From Nostocoides_A vanveenii (GTDB taxonomy: Bacteria; Actinomycetota; Actinomycetes; Actinomycetales; Dermatophilaceae), in the NCBI RefSeq assembly GCF_039531165.1, contig NZ_BAAAPN010000029.1:20984-84983 (forward strand): a stretch of DNA of 64,000 nucleotides. The letters run 5' to 3'. A model generated the notes under the pieces. That model made no database searches. It was not told the DNA's origin and was given only the letters and a program-made list of their open reading frames with translations. Of the stretch, positions 63,211 through 64,000 are shown in pieces; positions within the stretch are counted from its first letter, which is position 1; each line of letters starts with the position of its first letter. A program made the position numbers and the translations under genes.

Positions 63211-63885
63211 ATGAGCGGCATGCCCACGCTCACTACTGATGGCCCGCTCTGGACGCTCGACCTCGGCAGCGACGAGAACCGCTTCTCTCCGGCGTGGCTC
63301 GATGACGCCGAGGACTTGCTCGCCCAGGTCGCCGCGTCGACCGAGCCGGTCGCGCTGGTCACCAAGGGGAGCGACAAGTTCTACAGTAACGGCCTCGACC
63401 TGGACTGGGTGATGGCCAACCCCGCGGACTTCTTGACGTATGCGGGCCGGGTCCAGGCGATGCTCGCGACCATCCTCACCCTCCCTGTCCCGACGATCGC
63501 CGCCGTCAACGGGCATGCCTTCGGTGCTGGCGCGATGCTCGCGCTCGCCCACGACTTCCGGGTGATGCGCGCCGACCGCGGCTTCTTCTGCCTGCCCGAG
63601 GCCGACATCCGCATCCCCTTCACCGACGGCATGTCCGCGCTCATTCAGGCCAAGCTGACGCCCCAGGCCGCCGTGGCGAGCATGACGACCGGGCACCGCT
63701 TCGGCGGCGAGGAGGCCGCGGCATACGGGGTCGTCGACGCGGTTGCGCCGCTGGAATCCCTGGCGGACGCTGCCGCCGCCCGCGTGCGCGGGTTGGCCGG
63801 CAAGGACCGGACCACCCTCGGGACCATCAAGTCCCGGATGTATGCCGGCGTGGTCGCCGCCCTGCTCGCTCCGCCCCGTTCCTAA
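63211..63885 (+). CDS. Enoyl-CoA hydratase/isomerase (crotonase) family protein
   Basis: 224 residues. A short crotonase: TDGPLWTLDLGSDENRFS, TKGSDKFYSNGLDLDWV (oxyanion region), VNGHAFGAGAMLALAHDFRV, and LPEADIRIPFTDGMSALI. It resembles the enoyl-CoA delta-isomerase branch more than hydratases, and the fatty acyl-CoA specificity is open. ATG 63211 is used; ATG 63220 (MPTLTTDG) is an equal alternative. The gene is divergent from the IclR-type regulator, which may control it. Its TAA is inside a third copy of the palindromic element's outer arm, as also in the AGE gene. Confidence 0.87.
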   Translation: MSGMPTLTTDGPLWTLDLGSDENRFSPAWLDDAEDLLAQVAASTEPVALVTKGSDKFYSNGLDLDWVMANPADFLTYAGRVQAMLATILTLPVPTIAAVNGHAFGAGAMLALAHDFRVMRADRGFFCLPEADIRIPFTDGMSALIQAKLTPQAAVASMTTGHRFGGEEAAAYGVVDAVAPLESLADAAAARVRGLAGKDRTTLGTIKSRMYAGVVAALLAPPRS

Positions 63886-63896
63886 CGTCTGCTAGC
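63881..63896. repeat. Intergenic palindromic element, partial copy C
   Basis: CCTAACGTCTGCTAGC repeats the left outer arm of copy A (CCTAACTCCTGCTAGC) at the same position relative to a gene's end: the TAA belongs to the crotonase. The inner hairpin was not found in the remaining 100 bases, which hold no recognisable gene and reach the window edge. Confidence 0.6.
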
Positions 63897-64000
63897 CTCC
63901 GTCTTTCACGGGGCAGCGGTTTGATGACGTGAGGTGCGTGGAGGGGCTGTCGGCGTGTGGGGGCAGGCGTTGGTGCCGCGTGGCGCTGCGGTGCGGGTTT

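Overview
The window comes from a high-GC actinobacterium. The evidence is strong G/C bias at third codon positions, GTG starts, ATGA/GTGA start-stop overlaps, a PknG-type kinase end, a Bpa/PafE proteasome activator ending in GQYL, a DUF2993/LmeA-like protein, a trans-acting enoyl-reductase-like protein and a mycobacterial-type acyl-ACP desaturase. Gene content and the DNA word GTATGCC/GGCATAC would fit the Micrococcales (Intrasporangiaceae/Dermatophilaceae), but that placement is inference. No tRNA, rRNA, CRISPR array, transposase, integrase or phage gene was seen.

Left edge (1-4957): a tightly overlapping signalling operon holding the end of pknG, a zinc-ribbon PP2C phosphatase, a von Willebrand A (VWA) protein, a zinc-ribbon FHA protein and a class I glutamine amidotransferase. 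Next (5-10 kb) come a membrane metallophosphoesterase, a frameshifted short-chain dehydrogenase, a GT87-like membrane glycosyltransferase, a 44-residue ORF and a LysR regulator. From 10.7 to 16.6 kb lies a complete fructose PTS operon: DeoR-type regulator, 1-phosphofructokinase, EIIABC (frameshifted in this sequence), HPr and Enzyme I. From 16.7 to 26.9 kb are an MFS transporter, an AGE-family sugar isomerase, an endonuclease/exonuclease/phosphatase-fold protein, a broken LtrA gene, a crotonase, glutamine-dependent NAD synthetase, a flavin-type oxidase, a DUF2993 protein and a saccharopine-dehydrogenase-like reductase. A peptide built of Ala-Asp-Gly-Gly repeats sits just upstream of a JmjC/cupin-4 oxygenase at 27.0-28.6 kb. 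From 28.8 to 42.2 kb are a sucrase/ferredoxin-like protein, DUF1345, a HAD phosphatase, an FAD dehydrogenase, Bpa with a triplicated tail, an acyl-ACP desaturase, an MFS exporter, an FtsX-type ABC exporter under a PadR regulator, and a quinone oxidoreductase.

The most interesting region is 43.4-62.2 kb. It is a co-directional run: a small zinc-ribbon protein, a YbjN-like protein, a small membrane protein, a 1034-residue membrane-anchored VWA protein, a 1155-residue tubulin-like GTPase, an 891-residue membrane protein, a 916-residue beta-rich (FN3-like) protein, a GTPase-associated (GAP1-like) protein, a second VWA protein, a zinc-ribbon TRAFAC-type GTPase and TerD. It ends at an 18-bp-stem hairpin. 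The domain mix resembles the NTP-dependent conflict or stress systems outlined by comparative genomics. I know of no experimental function for this arrangement. The tubulin-like protein and the next membrane protein share the C-terminal tetrapeptide NSTF written with different codons. The window closes with an IclR regulator and a second crotonase.

Three copies of an intergenic palindromic element (19.4, 22.2 and 63.9 kb) and five reading-frame breaks, three of them explained by one missing G before CC, also deserve attention.
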